A DNA stretch of 46,629 bases from positions 1 to 46,629 of the forward strand of contig JADZAQ010000253.1 in the NCBI GenBank assembly GCA_020852555.1. The letters are read 5' to 3'. A program made the translations under genes and the position numbers. Origin of the DNA: Burkholderiales bacterium (GTDB taxonomy: Bacteria; Pseudomonadota; Gammaproteobacteria; Burkholderiales; Casimicrobiaceae). Positions 25,129 through 33,334 of the stretch are shown here, piece by piece. Under the pieces are notes generated by a model, which made no database searches, had not been told where the DNA came from, and saw only the letters and a program-made list of their open reading frames with translations. Position 1 is the first letter of the stretch. Every line of letters begins with the position of its first letter.

Positions 25129-26193
25129 ATGAAATCGTCGCTCACCTTCCTCTGGCCCGATCTGCTGTGGCTGCTCGCCGTCGTGCCGCTCCTGGTGGCG
25201 GCGTACCTGTGGATCCTGCGTCGCAAGCGCCGGCTCGCCGCGAGGTACACGAGCCTCACCATGGTGAAGGACGCGCTCGGCACCACCTCGCGGTGGCGCC
25301 GGCACACGCCGCCGGCGCTGTTCCTGGTCGCGCTGACGCTCATGATCCTCGCCATCGCGCGCCCACAGGCGGTGCTGCTGCTGCCGTCGCTGCACGATAC
25401 GATCATTCTCGCCATGGACGTCTCGGGTAGCATGCGCGCAGCGGACGTGGCGCCCAATCGCCTGGCCGCGGCGCAGGCGGCGGCCAAGGCCTTCGTCGAC
25501 GACACGCCCACGCACACGCGCGTGGGCATCGTGTCGTTCGCCGGAACCGCCGCCGTGGTGCAGCCACCCACCCGGGAGCACGACGACCTCGTGCAGGCGA
25601 TCGATCGCTTCCAGTTGCAGCGCGGCACCGCGGTCGGCGCCGGGATCCTGGTGGCGCTGAAGACGATCCTTCCGGACGTCGAGTTCGACCTTCGCTCGTC
25701 GAATCCGCGCCCCGAGGCGCAGAAGAACGCGGCGCTCGCCCGCCCATCGTCACCGACGAGGGCGGACAAGCCACCGCCGGCACCGGTGCCACCGGGGTCG
25801 TATCCGAACGCGGCGATCATCATCCTCACCGACGGTCAGGCGACGACCGGTCCCGATCCCATCGAGGCGGCGCGCATGGCCGCCGAGCGCGGGGTGCGCG
25901 TGTTCACCGTCGGCATCGGCACCGAGAAGGGCGAACTGCTCGGAGCCGAGGGTTGGTCGATGCGCGTGCGGCTCGACGAGGCGTCGCTGAAGAAGATCGC
26001 CGATATCACGCAGGGCGAGTACTTCCACGCCGGCACCGCCGACGAGCTCAAGAAAGTCTACCGGTCACTCAATTCGAAGCTCGTCTTCGAGCAGAAGCAG
26101 ACCGAGGTGACCGCATTGTTCGCGGCGGCGGCGGCGCTCCTTGCCGTGGTCGCCGCGCTGCTGTCGATGCTGTGGTTCGGGCGGATCATGTAG
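25129..26193 (+). CDS. VWA domain-containing membrane protein (BatA-like)
   Basis: A 354-residue protein with two N-terminal transmembrane helices (about 12-30 and 60-78), a von Willebrand factor A domain with a complete-looking MIDAS site (DVSGSM at 97-102, RGTAVG, LTDGQ), and a C-terminal membrane helix (about 328-350). A Pro/Ala-rich insertion of about 35 residues (around 193-225) interrupts the VWA domain. The layout matches aerotolerance protein BatA. The usual BatB and TPR BatC partners are missing downstream. Confidence 0.92.
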   Translation: MKSSLTFLWPDLLWLLAVVPLLVAAYLWILRRKRRLAARYTSLTMVKDALGTTSRWRRHTPPALFLVALTLMILAIARPQAVLLLPSLHDTIILAMDVSGSMRAADVAPNRLAAAQAAAKAFVDDTPTHTRVGIVSFAGTAAVVQPPTREHDDLVQAIDRFQLQRGTAVGAGILVALKTILPDVEFDLRSSNPRPEAQKNAALARPSSPTRADKPPPAPVPPGSYPNAAIIILTDGQATTGPDPIEAARMAAERGVRVFTVGIGTEKGELLGAEGWSMRVRLDEASLKKIADITQGEYFHAGTADELKKVYRSLNSKLVFEQKQTEVTALFAAAAALLAVVAALLSMLWFGRIM

Positions 26194-26208
26194 CGCGCGT
26201 CCCCCGTC

Positions 26209-27963
26209 GTGGCCTGCCTCGCGCGCTGTGGCGCGTTCATCCTGCTCTTCGCCGGCAGCACCTGGTTCGTCACCCGCGCCGGTACCCCGCTGCTCGTGCT
26301 CGTTGCCGCCGCGCTGGCGGCGCCGGCGGCACTCGCGCTTCTGCACCGCAGCACCGTGCGCCGCCTGTCGCGCATGCACGAATATGCCCCCGGGCACTGG
26401 CTGCACGCGTGGGCGGGGCGGCGCATCGTCGGGCAGTTCGCGGCGACCGGTGGCGCGCTGGTGCTCTCGCTCGCCGTGCTCGTGCAGTCGCCGTTCTTCG
26501 GGTGGCTCGAATGGGCGCTGGTGGCGGTGGCACCGCTCATGTTCCTCGGCTTCGCCACCGCGCTTTCACGCCGGCTGCGGCCGGGGTACTCGCGCCCGGT
26601 GTACGCGGCGAGTGCGACGCTGCGGCTCGCACGCTGGCTGACGTTCGTGCTGTTGTGTCTCGCCTGGCTCGTGGGGCGCTTCCTGCAGGCCGACGCGCCG
26701 CTGCAACCGGTGGCGCAGGTCGCCTACCAATTGCAGAACGAGTGGCCCGCTACGCCGTCGACGATCGTGCGCTGGGCCATCGATGCCAATGCCTGGGGCC
26801 AGGCGATCCTCGCCTCGATCGGTCACGCGTCGGCTGCGCCATGGTGGCGCGTGGCACTCGCGCTGGCGATTCTGCCGTTGACGCTGTTCGGATTCGTCAC
26901 CTGGTCGGTGGCCGGTCTGGCCATCGGCCGGGAAGAATGGCGGCGCATCTTCGCGCGCACGCTGACCGACGCGGCGCAGGCGCCGTCGGCGGCGCGCAAA
27001 GGCGTGGTCACCGCTGCCGGGATCGCGGCAGCGGTCTGTTTCGGTGCGCTGGCGGCGGGCGTCTACGGCGACATCGCCTTGCGCGAATCCGGGCGCGTGC
27101 TCGCACTGCGCGCGTTGCCGCAGTGCGAACGCCTGGGCGGGGTCGCCTATGTCGTAGGGACGTTCGCCAAGGTCGATGCGTACCACGCGGTGCTGGAACG
27201 TGGCATCGTGGCGCGCAAGCACGATGCCTGCGGACGGGTCGCCGCGCTGCGCGGCGCGCTCGAAAGGCAGGTCGACCACTACCTCGACTGGTACTTCAGT
27301 CTCGGTGCCGACTACCTGCAGACGCTGCTGCTCGCCGCCGGCGAGACCGACGGGCTGCTCGAGTTCAAGCTGGCGAAACTCGTCGCCGGCGATCCGCGCG
27401 TGACGACACTCATCGGCGAACTCGACGCCGATGCCGATTACATCGCACAGGTGAGCGCTGCCGCGCGCACCGGCATCGGCGAGCTTCTCGAACGCCAGCG
27501 CCTGGTGCTCCACGAGGGGCAGTGCCGGGTGGTCCGCGAGGGTGGCGACGATCCCGGGCGGTGGCGGTTGCGCGGCGAGTCGTTGCAGTTGCGGCTGTTC
27601 GCCGGCGGCGCCGGTGCCGCGGTGGGCGGCTTCGCCGGTGCGCTCACCGGGCGTGCGATGGGGCGCGCGTCGATGCAGGCGGCGCGTCGGGTGATGACTC
27701 GGCTCGGTCTGAGGCTGACCGCGCGCGGCGCCAGCGCGGCGACCGGCGCCGGGACCGGTGCCCTCGCCGGCAGCGCGGCGCCGGGCCCCGGGACGGTCAT
27801 CGGCGCCGTCGCCGGTGCGGTCGCCGGGTGGATCGTGACCGACTTCGCGTTGCTGGCCGCGGAAGAGCAGCTCACGCGTCCGGCGATGCGGTCCGATCTC
27901 CTCGCCGCCGTCGACGAAACGCTGACGCCGCTGCGCGCCGGTCTGGGGTGCCAGGGCTCGTAG
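26209..27963 (+). CDS. Large membrane protein of unknown function with C-terminal glycine-zipper segment
   Basis: A 584-residue protein starting at GTG 26209, 15 nt after the VWA gene. The first 300 residues carry several hydrophobic helices (about 5-45, 75-120, 143-162, 220-245, 262-290). A soluble segment (300-460) contains CERLGGVAYVVGTFAK and a basic, charged middle. Residues 465-560 are Gly/Ala-rich with GxxxG-type repeats (AGAAVGGFAGALTG, GAVAGAVAGWIV), resembling glycine-zipper membrane insertion segments. I recognise no named family. Codon usage and coupling to the upstream gene support a real gene; the position suggests a partner of the MoxR/VWA module. Confidence 0.75.
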   Translation: MACLARCGAFILLFAGSTWFVTRAGTPLLVLVAAALAAPAALALLHRSTVRRLSRMHEYAPGHWLHAWAGRRIVGQFAATGGALVLSLAVLVQSPFFGWLEWALVAVAPLMFLGFATALSRRLRPGYSRPVYAASATLRLARWLTFVLLCLAWLVGRFLQADAPLQPVAQVAYQLQNEWPATPSTIVRWAIDANAWGQAILASIGHASAAPWWRVALALAILPLTLFGFVTWSVAGLAIGREEWRRIFARTLTDAAQAPSAARKGVVTAAGIAAAVCFGALAAGVYGDIALRESGRVLALRALPQCERLGGVAYVVGTFAKVDAYHAVLERGIVARKHDACGRVAALRGALERQVDHYLDWYFSLGADYLQTLLLAAGETDGLLEFKLAKLVAGDPRVTTLIGELDADADYIAQVSAAARTGIGELLERQRLVLHEGQCRVVREGGDDPGRWRLRGESLQLRLFAGGAGAAVGGFAGALTGRAMGRASMQAARRVMTRLGLRLTARGASAATGAGTGALAGSAAPGPGTVIGAVAGAVAGWIVTDFALLAAEEQLTRPAMRSDLLAAVDETLTPLRAGLGCQGS

Positions 27964-28002
27964 GATCCGGCCGGCGCCTGCCCGCGTCGCGTCGCCCGCC
28001 GT

Positions 28003-28656
28003 TCAATCGGCTCGCGGATACTCGACGTGGCGGGCCGACGCGCGTTCGAAGGCGTCGCGCCGCGCAAGCTGCCGTGCCTGCGCCGCGGTGAGGAGCGGCC
28101 GGTGCGGGTCGCGGACGAGGCGATCGTGCAGAGCCCAGCACGGCCCGCCGCTCACCCATTGCCCGGGATCGACCGTGCGCAGGTCGAAAGGCCGCCCGTA
28201 GCTGCGCAAGGTCTTGTCGCCGCGGCGATCGAAGAATTCGTGGAAGTACGACATCGCGAGCTCGCGCAGGTCGCGGTACACCGGATCGCGAAAGCGCAGC
28301 CACGCACCATTGCTCTTCGAGATCGCCCCCCAGGCGCGGCCGCGCCGGAACAGCGCCACGACGTGCGGGTGGTCGCCGACGACACAGTCGAGGTGGAGGA
28401 GCAGTGGCGCCTCGCCGTGGATCCACAAGGCGCACGCCGCCACCAGCGCGCCCTCCATGCAGTGCGCAACGCGCAGGCGCAGCACCTGGCGCACCGAGTG
28501 CAATGTTTCGCCGCCGGGCTCGTGGTTGGCCGGGATCGCGCTGACGAACGCCTGGATGCGCACCGGCGTGCGCAGACGGGCGAGGGCGGCGTAGTCGCGT
28601 GCGTCCAGGCCGAGGTCGCCACGCCTCGCCGGGTCGCACTGCACGCGCAGACCCAC
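28003..28656 (-). CDS. Transglutaminase/papain-like fold protein of unknown function
   Basis: A 217-residue protein read from a GTG at 28656. A conserved-looking cysteine in VAHCMEGALVAACAL sits at the start of a helix and is followed by HLDCVVGDHPHVVALFRRG and WGAISKSN. This Cys-His-Asn/Asp order resembles transglutaminase-like cysteine proteases. No signal peptide is visible. The function is unknown and the assignment rests on pattern only. It lies downstream of cbpM on the same strand, but a repeat element separates them. Confidence 0.6.
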   Translation of the reverse strand: MGLRVQCDPARRGDLGLDARDYAALARLRTPVRIQAFVSAIPANHEPGGETLHSVRQVLRLRVAHCMEGALVAACALWIHGEAPLLLHLDCVVGDHPHVVALFRRGRAWGAISKSNGAWLRFRDPVYRDLRELAMSYFHEFFDRRGDKTLRSYGRPFDLRTVDPGQWVSGGPCWALHDRLVRDPHRPLLTAAQARQLARRDAFERASARHVEYPRAD

Positions 28657-28662
28657 GCGACG

Positions 28663-28740
28663 TCAGCGGCGCCGGGCCGCCCCAAGCCGCTGACTGCGCC
28701 CCCCTTGGGGGCAGCGAGCGAAGCGAGCGTGGGGGTCGTT
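28663..28740. repeat. Extragenic repeat element of Burkholderiales type
   Basis: The segment contains GGGCCGCCCCAAGCCGCTG, then CCCCCCTTGGGGGCAGCG, then AGCGAGCGAAGCGAGCG and GGGGG. It fills the gap between two minus-strand genes. From memory, near-identical elements recur in intergenic regions of Burkholderiales genomes. The C-tract/G-tract arms could form a terminator-like structure for cbpM. Only one copy was noticed in this window. Confidence 0.6.
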
Positions 28741-28745
28741 CACCA

Positions 28746-29054
28746 TCAGCCCAGGCGCGCGCGCAGCGTGCGCAGCTCGACCTCGAGCGCTTCGATGCGT
28801 TCGAGGAAACTCATCGCCACGCTGACCCCGTAAGTGTCGAGGTCGAGCTCGCGCCGCAGGCGCGAGGCGGTGCGCGCGGTGAAAACCCAGCGCGTCTCGA
28901 AGGTCATCGTCGCCGCGGCCGGATCGCGCGGCACGAGGACGCCGTAGCGCACGAGTTCGGTCAGCTCGGTGGCGCTGAGGCCGGAGGCCGACACCATCTG
29001 CGTGAACGTGACCTCGGTCACGTCGGGCACGTCGTCGAAAGGAGCACCGGCCAT
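28746..29054 (-). CDS. cbpM: Chaperone modulator CbpM
   Basis: A 102-residue MerR-like/CbpM protein that binds the J-domain of CbpA and inhibits its co-chaperone activity. Features: VTFTQMVSASGLSATELTELVRYGVL, a helix-turn-helix-like start, and a C-terminal coiled coil (SFLERIEALEVELRTLRARLG). The ATG is 3 nt after the cbpA stop, so both are cotranscribed and coupled. Confidence 0.9.
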   Translation of the reverse strand: MAGAPFDDVPDVTEVTFTQMVSASGLSATELTELVRYGVLVPRDPAAATMTFETRWVFTARTASRLRRELDLDTYGVSVAMSFLERIEALEVELRTLRARLG

Positions 29055-29057
29055 CGC

Positions 29058-30011
29058 TTACGCCTCCTGGACGAGCTTGGCACGCGGATCGAAATGAGCG
29101 GATTCGGCAAGCTTGCGGTACAGAGCCTTCGCCTCGTCGTCGACGACCGTGGGCACCTCGATGCGCACCACGGCGTACAGGTGCCCGCTCGCGCTGCCAC
29201 GCGCCATGCCGCGGTTCGCGAGGCGCAATTGCTGGCCGGCGCGCGTTCCCGGCGCGACCTTGAGCGAGACCGGGCCGGCCGGTGTCGGCAACCGCACGCT
29301 GGCACCCAGCACCGCCTCCCACGGGGCGAGCGGCAGATCGACATAGATGTCGTTGCCGGCGACGCGATACAGCGGATGCTCCACCACCTCGATGTCGAGG
29401 TACAGGTCGCCGTTGGGACCGCCGTTGCTGCCTCGCCCGCCCTTGCCCGGGACCCGCAGCTTCTCGCCGTTGGCGACACCGCGCGGGATGCGCGTGCGCA
29501 CCCGATGCGGCACCCGGCGCATTCCGCCGTGCGGGTCCCACTCGAGGGCGGCGAGTTCGAGATCGATCTCGGTGCCGTGGAACGCCTGTTCAAACGAGAT
29601 GCGTACCACCGCCTCGTAGTCGCTGCCGGGGAGCGGCCGATCGCTGCGCGGGCCAGCGCCACGGGTCCGACCCGCGGCCAGCCCGGCGAAGAGATCGGCG
29701 AGGTCGATGTCCTCGAAGCCCTGCCCGGGGGCGAATCCGCCCTCCCGTGCAAAGTGCTGACCCCAGTCGGGCGGCGGCCGGAAATCCTCGCCCGGCCGAT
29801 GCGTGCCGAGCTGATCGTACGCGGCCCGCTTCTCCGTATCCTTGAGCGCTTCGTACGCCTCGCTCACTTCCTTGAACCTCTCCTCGGCATTCTTCTCCTT
29901 GGAGACGTCCGGGTGGTACTTGCGCGCGAGACGCCGGTAGGCGGTCTTGATGTCGTCCACGGAGGCGTCGCGGGGGACCCCGAGGATCGCGTAGTAGTCC
30001 TTGTATTTCAT
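29058..30011 (-). CDS. cbpA: Curved DNA-binding protein CbpA (DnaJ-family co-chaperone)
   Basis: A 317-residue class B J-domain protein and DnaK co-chaperone that also binds curved DNA. The J-domain occupies residues 1-70, with the invariant HPD in [14 protein letters not shown] Gly/Phe-rich linker (about 75-125) is followed by two C-terminal beta domains (for example [23 protein letters not shown] and DLYLDIEV). There is no zinc-finger domain, which separates it from DnaJ. cbpM follows directly. Confidence 0.95.
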   Translation of the reverse strand: MKYKDYYAILGVPRDASVDDIKTAYRRLARKYHPDVSKEKNAEERFKEVSEAYEALKDTEKRAAYDQLGTHRPGEDFRPPPDWGQHFAREGGFAPGQGFEDIDLADLFAGLAAGRTRGAGPRSDRPLPGSDYEAVVRISFEQAFHGTEIDLELAALEWDPHGGMRRVPHRVRTRIPRGVANGEKLRVPGKGGRGSNGGPNGDLYLDIEVVEHPLYRVAGNDIYVDLPLAPWEAVLGASVRLPTPAGPVSLKVAPGTRAGQQLRLANRGMARGSASGHLYAVVRIEVPTVVDDEAKALYRKLAESAHFDPRAKLVQEA

Positions 30012-30076
30012 CGTCGTTGGCCGGGAGGTGGGAACGCCGCCGCGCGCTGCAAGAGGTCAGGCCGGGTGCTGCACCA

Positions 30077-31255
30077 TTATGGCAAAGGCAGCCTCGCCAC
30101 GTCCTCCCAGCGGCCGCTCGCCCGCGAACGCAGGCAGGCCTCGATGAAGGCCATCGTGTGCGCGCCGTCCTCGATGCGCGGGTACGCGAAATCCGGAACC
30201 GCATCGCCCAGCGCGCGTGCCATCCGCTCCTGAGCGACCTCCGCGTAGATGTTGGCGAAGGCTTCGCGCAGGCCCTCCGGGTGACCACGTGGCGTGCGTC
30301 CAAGGGCGAGCGTGGCGGCGGGCAGGAAAGGGTCGCCGCGGGTGATCACCTGCGTCGCCTCGCCCTGCAGAGCGAGGCGCAGGTACGACGGCTCGCGGTG
30401 CCACCATTCGATCATTCCCTTGGCGCCGTAGATGCGCAGGCGAATGTCGTTCTCGCCGCCGGCCGCGGCTTGCGTCACGGTGAACGTGCCGCGGGTACCG
30501 TCGTCGAGGGCGACCAGCGCCGATACGTAGTCGATGACGGTGCGGCCGGGGACGAGCGCACCCACGTCGGCGGTGACTCGGGCGATGCGCTGTCCGGACA
30601 CGAACGAGGCGAGGTGCTGCGCATGACAGCCGATCGCGCTCATCACCAGCGCCTGGCCGCTACGCTCGGCATCGAGGAGCCAGCGGATGCGATTGTTCTG
30701 CGGCCCGTCCTCGAGGCGCGCCGCCATGCCGCTTTGGATGTACTCGACCTGCACGAGACGCAGTGCGCCGATGGCGCCGTTGCGCACCAGATCATGCGCG
30801 TGCCGCACCATCGGATACGCCGAGTATCCGTGCGCTACGGCGAACACCCGCGCGCCGCGCCGCGTGCGGGCGACGAGATCACAGGCTTGCGCGAAATCGT
30901 GCGTCACCGGCTTGTCGCAGACGACATCGAGACCCGCATCGAGCGCGGCGCGTGCGTAGAGGTAGTGGGTATCGTTGGGGGTCATGATGGCGATCGCATC
31001 GATCGGATCGGAGCGTTTCGCCTCCTGGGCGAGCATCTCCTCGACCGTGCCGTAACTGCGCGCTGCGTCGAAGCCGAGTTGCGCGCCCGCTGCACGCGAG
31101 CGCGCGGGGTCGCCGGAGAACACGCCGGCCGTGCAGCGCCACCAGCCATCGAACTCGGCAGCACCACGGTGCATGCCGCCGATCCACGACGTCGGGCCGC
31201 CGCCGACGAGGCCCAGGCGCAGCGGCCTGCCGAATCGCTCTTTCACGCCTGCCAT
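30077..31255 (-). CDS. Gfo/Idh/MocA family oxidoreductase
   Basis: A 392-residue NAD(P)-dependent dehydrogenase of the sugar/inositol type. Rossmann motif GLVGGGPTSWIGGMHRGA (about 14-31), then AIMTPNDTHYLYARAALDAGLDVVCDKPV, where DKP takes the place of the family's EKP motif carrying the catalytic lysine. The C-terminal substrate domain is complete. A strong GGGAGGAGC site precedes the ATG. It has no coupled neighbours that reveal the sugar substrate; the phasin gene is divergent, 186 bp away. Confidence 0.93.
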   Translation of the reverse strand: MAGVKERFGRPLRLGLVGGGPTSWIGGMHRGAAEFDGWWRCTAGVFSGDPARSRAAGAQLGFDAARSYGTVEEMLAQEAKRSDPIDAIAIMTPNDTHYLYARAALDAGLDVVCDKPVTHDFAQACDLVARTRRGARVFAVAHGYSAYPMVRHAHDLVRNGAIGALRLVQVEYIQSGMAARLEDGPQNNRIRWLLDAERSGQALVMSAIGCHAQHLASFVSGQRIARVTADVGALVPGRTVIDYVSALVALDDGTRGTFTVTQAAAGGENDIRLRIYGAKGMIEWWHREPSYLRLALQGEATQVITRGDPFLPAATLALGRTPRGHPEGLREAFANIYAEVAQERMARALGDAVPDFAYPRIEDGAHTMAFIEACLRSRASGRWEDVARLPLP

Positions 31256-31441
31256 GATCGCTCCTCCCGATGTGTCGCCGCCTGTGCGTCGCGCGCGCTG
31301 CGGTCGATGCTAGCACGCAGCATCGGTGCCGCCGGTTTGTGCGCGACGCCTTGACCCAACCGGCGGATAAGAGTCTCATGGAAGAAGCTTCCGACGTGCC
31401 GTCCACCGTGTTGTCGTTTCCCTTCCAACGAGGAGCAAACC

Positions 31442-32080
31442 ATGGCCACCAGGGCACCCGCCGCCAAGAAGTCCGCACGCAAGACCGCGCGCAAGACCGC
31501 CAAGCCGACCGCCCCGGCGGCACCGCAAGCTTCGTTCGCGACGTTCGATCCCGCTGCCCTGCCGCAGTTCGACCTCGCGCACATGAAGCCGATCACCCCG
31601 GAGCAGGCGCTCGACCTGTATCGGGCGAATGCGCGCATCGCGCTCGACATCATCGATGCCGCGCTCGACAACACCGCCAAGGTACGCCGCCTCCAGTTCG
31701 CTTCCGAGGAGGAGACGAGGAGCCGCAGCCGCAAGGCCGCCAAGGCGGCGGCCGAGGCCACCAACCCCAGCGAGATGATGGCGGCCGGGCAGGCCGCTTC
31801 GCAGGAAGCGATGGAGCACGCGATGCGCTACTGGGGCCAGATGTTCGAACTCATCTCCGAGATGCAGAAGCGCCTGTGGGTGATTCTCGACGAGCAGGCG
31901 CGCAGCGCACCCGGCGCGAGCCAGGCGCAGGCGGCCATGGCGATGATGCCCGATCTCTCGCAGGCGCAGAACGTCATCAAGGCCATGCAGGGCGTGGTGG
32001 GGGCCGGTGGCAACGCCTTCGAGTCGATGCAGAAGGTCATGGGCGACATCGCACGCTACCTGCCCGGCATGCCGCGCTGA
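31442..32080 (+). CDS. Phasin family protein (PHA granule-associated)
   Basis: A 212-residue helical protein. It has a basic Lys/Ala/Thr-rich N-terminal tail (KKSARKTARKTAKPTA) and a phasin core with ITPEQALDLYRANARIALDIIDAALDNTAKVRRLQF. Phasins coat polyhydroxyalkanoate granules; the basic tail resembles those that also bind DNA. GAGGAGC lies upstream of the ATG. This suggests that the organism stores PHA, though no pha biosynthesis gene lies in the window. Confidence 0.88.
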   Translation: MATRAPAAKKSARKTARKTAKPTAPAAPQASFATFDPAALPQFDLAHMKPITPEQALDLYRANARIALDIIDAALDNTAKVRRLQFASEEETRSRSRKAAKAAAEATNPSEMMAAGQAASQEAMEHAMRYWGQMFELISEMQKRLWVILDEQARSAPGASQAQAAMAMMPDLSQAQNVIKAMQGVVGAGGNAFESMQKVMGDIARYLPGMPR

Positions 32081-32245
32081 GCGCCCGATGCCGTAACGCA
32101 CGCCCCCGCCCATCGCGGCCGCACTGCGCGTAACCGATGCGGGCTGGTACGCGTCCGGCGGGCGCGGGCGGGGCGCGGCGCGCCGGTTCCCGGGGTCGTG
32201 TCGTGGCGCTGCCGCGCTGGGCGCGCACTGCGCGACAATGCACGG

Positions 32246-33124
32246 ATGAGGAAGGGCCGCCGCACCTGGCTCATTTGGGTCGTCGCGATCGCGATCGTCG
32301 TGTTCGTGGCGGTCGACTATTTCACCGGTTACGAGGTCATCGGCGCCGCGACCCGCGTCGTGTGGAATGCGATCGCCTTCGTCGTCAATTCGCTGTGGCG
32401 GGCGAGCGGCGAGTTGGCCGCGGCGGTCGCGCGTGCCGTCGGGATGCGGCGCGCAGCACGCGTCGCGAGCGCGCTCGCGGGGGTCGGCTTGGGCTACGCC
32501 GGGAGCGTCATCCTCAGCGAGGACAAGATCCACCGTGCGCACACCTGGCGCGATCGGCTGCGGGTGGTCATCACGCGAGCACGCAACGCCTGGGTCGAAC
32601 TGCACCTCGTGTGGAAGCTCGTCATCGTCGCGGCGCTGATCGCGAGCCAGGTGTATCTCCACTTCCTGCTGATCGTCTTCCCCGTCGCATTCCTGGTGCC
32701 GGTGGTGCGGCGGGCGTGGATCGTCGCCGGGGACACGCTGTTCGGGTCGCTCTACCGCAAGAAGATGACGCGCGTGCACCGTGCGGTGCGCCGCGCGCTG
32801 TGGCGCACGCCTGGGTATCCGCAGATCGTCGGTGGGCTGCGGCTGCTCCGGATGCGCTATCTGTGCGCCTGGCGGCGCTGGCGCTACGACGCGTCCTATC
32901 GCGACGCGGCCAGCGGCGCCCGCGAGGTGAGCCTCGTCGAGCCGGTGCGTTTGTGGTGGCGAGGCGAACTCGATCGGTACCGGGAGCACCCGTTGCTCAC
33001 CGGCGACGTCGGGTCGTCGCCCGGCGACCGCGGGTGGCGCCCACCGGCCAAGGCGCGCGACGTGGCGCCGGTGCGCCGGACGCGGCGCCACGGAGCACGC
33101 ACTGGCGAGACCCGGCGCACCTGA
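32246..33124 (+). CDS. Membrane protein of unknown function
   Basis: A 292-residue protein with an N-terminal transmembrane helix (about 7-27) and another hydrophobic region around 150-180 (LVIVAALIASQVYLHFLLIVFPVAFLVPVV). The C-terminal 110 residues are very basic and Trp/Arg-rich. The ATG at 32246 is taken as the start because it begins directly before the first helix; an in-frame start at 32198 adds 16 residues of no clear meaning. GACAAT 10 nt upstream could be part of a promoter. No family recognised. Confidence 0.65.
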   Translation: MRKGRRTWLIWVVAIAIVVFVAVDYFTGYEVIGAATRVVWNAIAFVVNSLWRASGELAAAVARAVGMRRAARVASALAGVGLGYAGSVILSEDKIHRAHTWRDRLRVVITRARNAWVELHLVWKLVIVAALIASQVYLHFLLIVFPVAFLVPVVRRAWIVAGDTLFGSLYRKKMTRVHRAVRRALWRTPGYPQIVGGLRLLRMRYLCAWRRWRYDASYRDAASGAREVSLVEPVRLWWRGELDRYREHPLLTGDVGSSPGDRGWRPPAKARDVAPVRRTRRHGARTGETRRT

Positions 33125-33199
33125 CTGCTGCGCGATGACTTCGGCGCCCCGAGGCCACGAACGGGCGAGCGATCAGCGTGCGCCGGCGCGGGTGCGCAC

Positions 33200-33286
33200 T
33201 GGTGCCCGGAGCCGGACTCGAACCGGCATGACCTTGCGGTCGAGGGATTTTAAGTCCCTTGTGTCTACCCGTTTCACCATCCGGGC
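33200..33286 (-). tRNA. tRNA-Leu (TAA anticodon)
   Basis: Read on the minus strand from 33286. Acceptor arms GCCCGGA and TCCGGGC pair fully and the 3' CCA is encoded (33200-33202). The anticodon loop CTTAAAA gives TAA. There is a long variable arm (CCGCAAGG), as in class II tRNAs, and a T-arm GGTTCGAGTCC. Confidence 0.97.
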
Positions 33287-33334
33287 TGCGGCTGCGATGG
33301 TACGCGATGGAGCGGTCGAGCGATGCGCCGCAAC

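Noticed and set aside
25953-28091. 712-codon plus-strand frame overlapping the VWA gene and the large membrane protein
   Set aside because: Arg/Ala-rich out-of-frame translation; the other frame gives a recognisable VWA domain and plausible membrane helices.
33200-33286. tRNA-Leu as an integration site for a mobile element
   Set aside because: No integrase, no duplicated tRNA 3' end and no compositional break were seen nearby.
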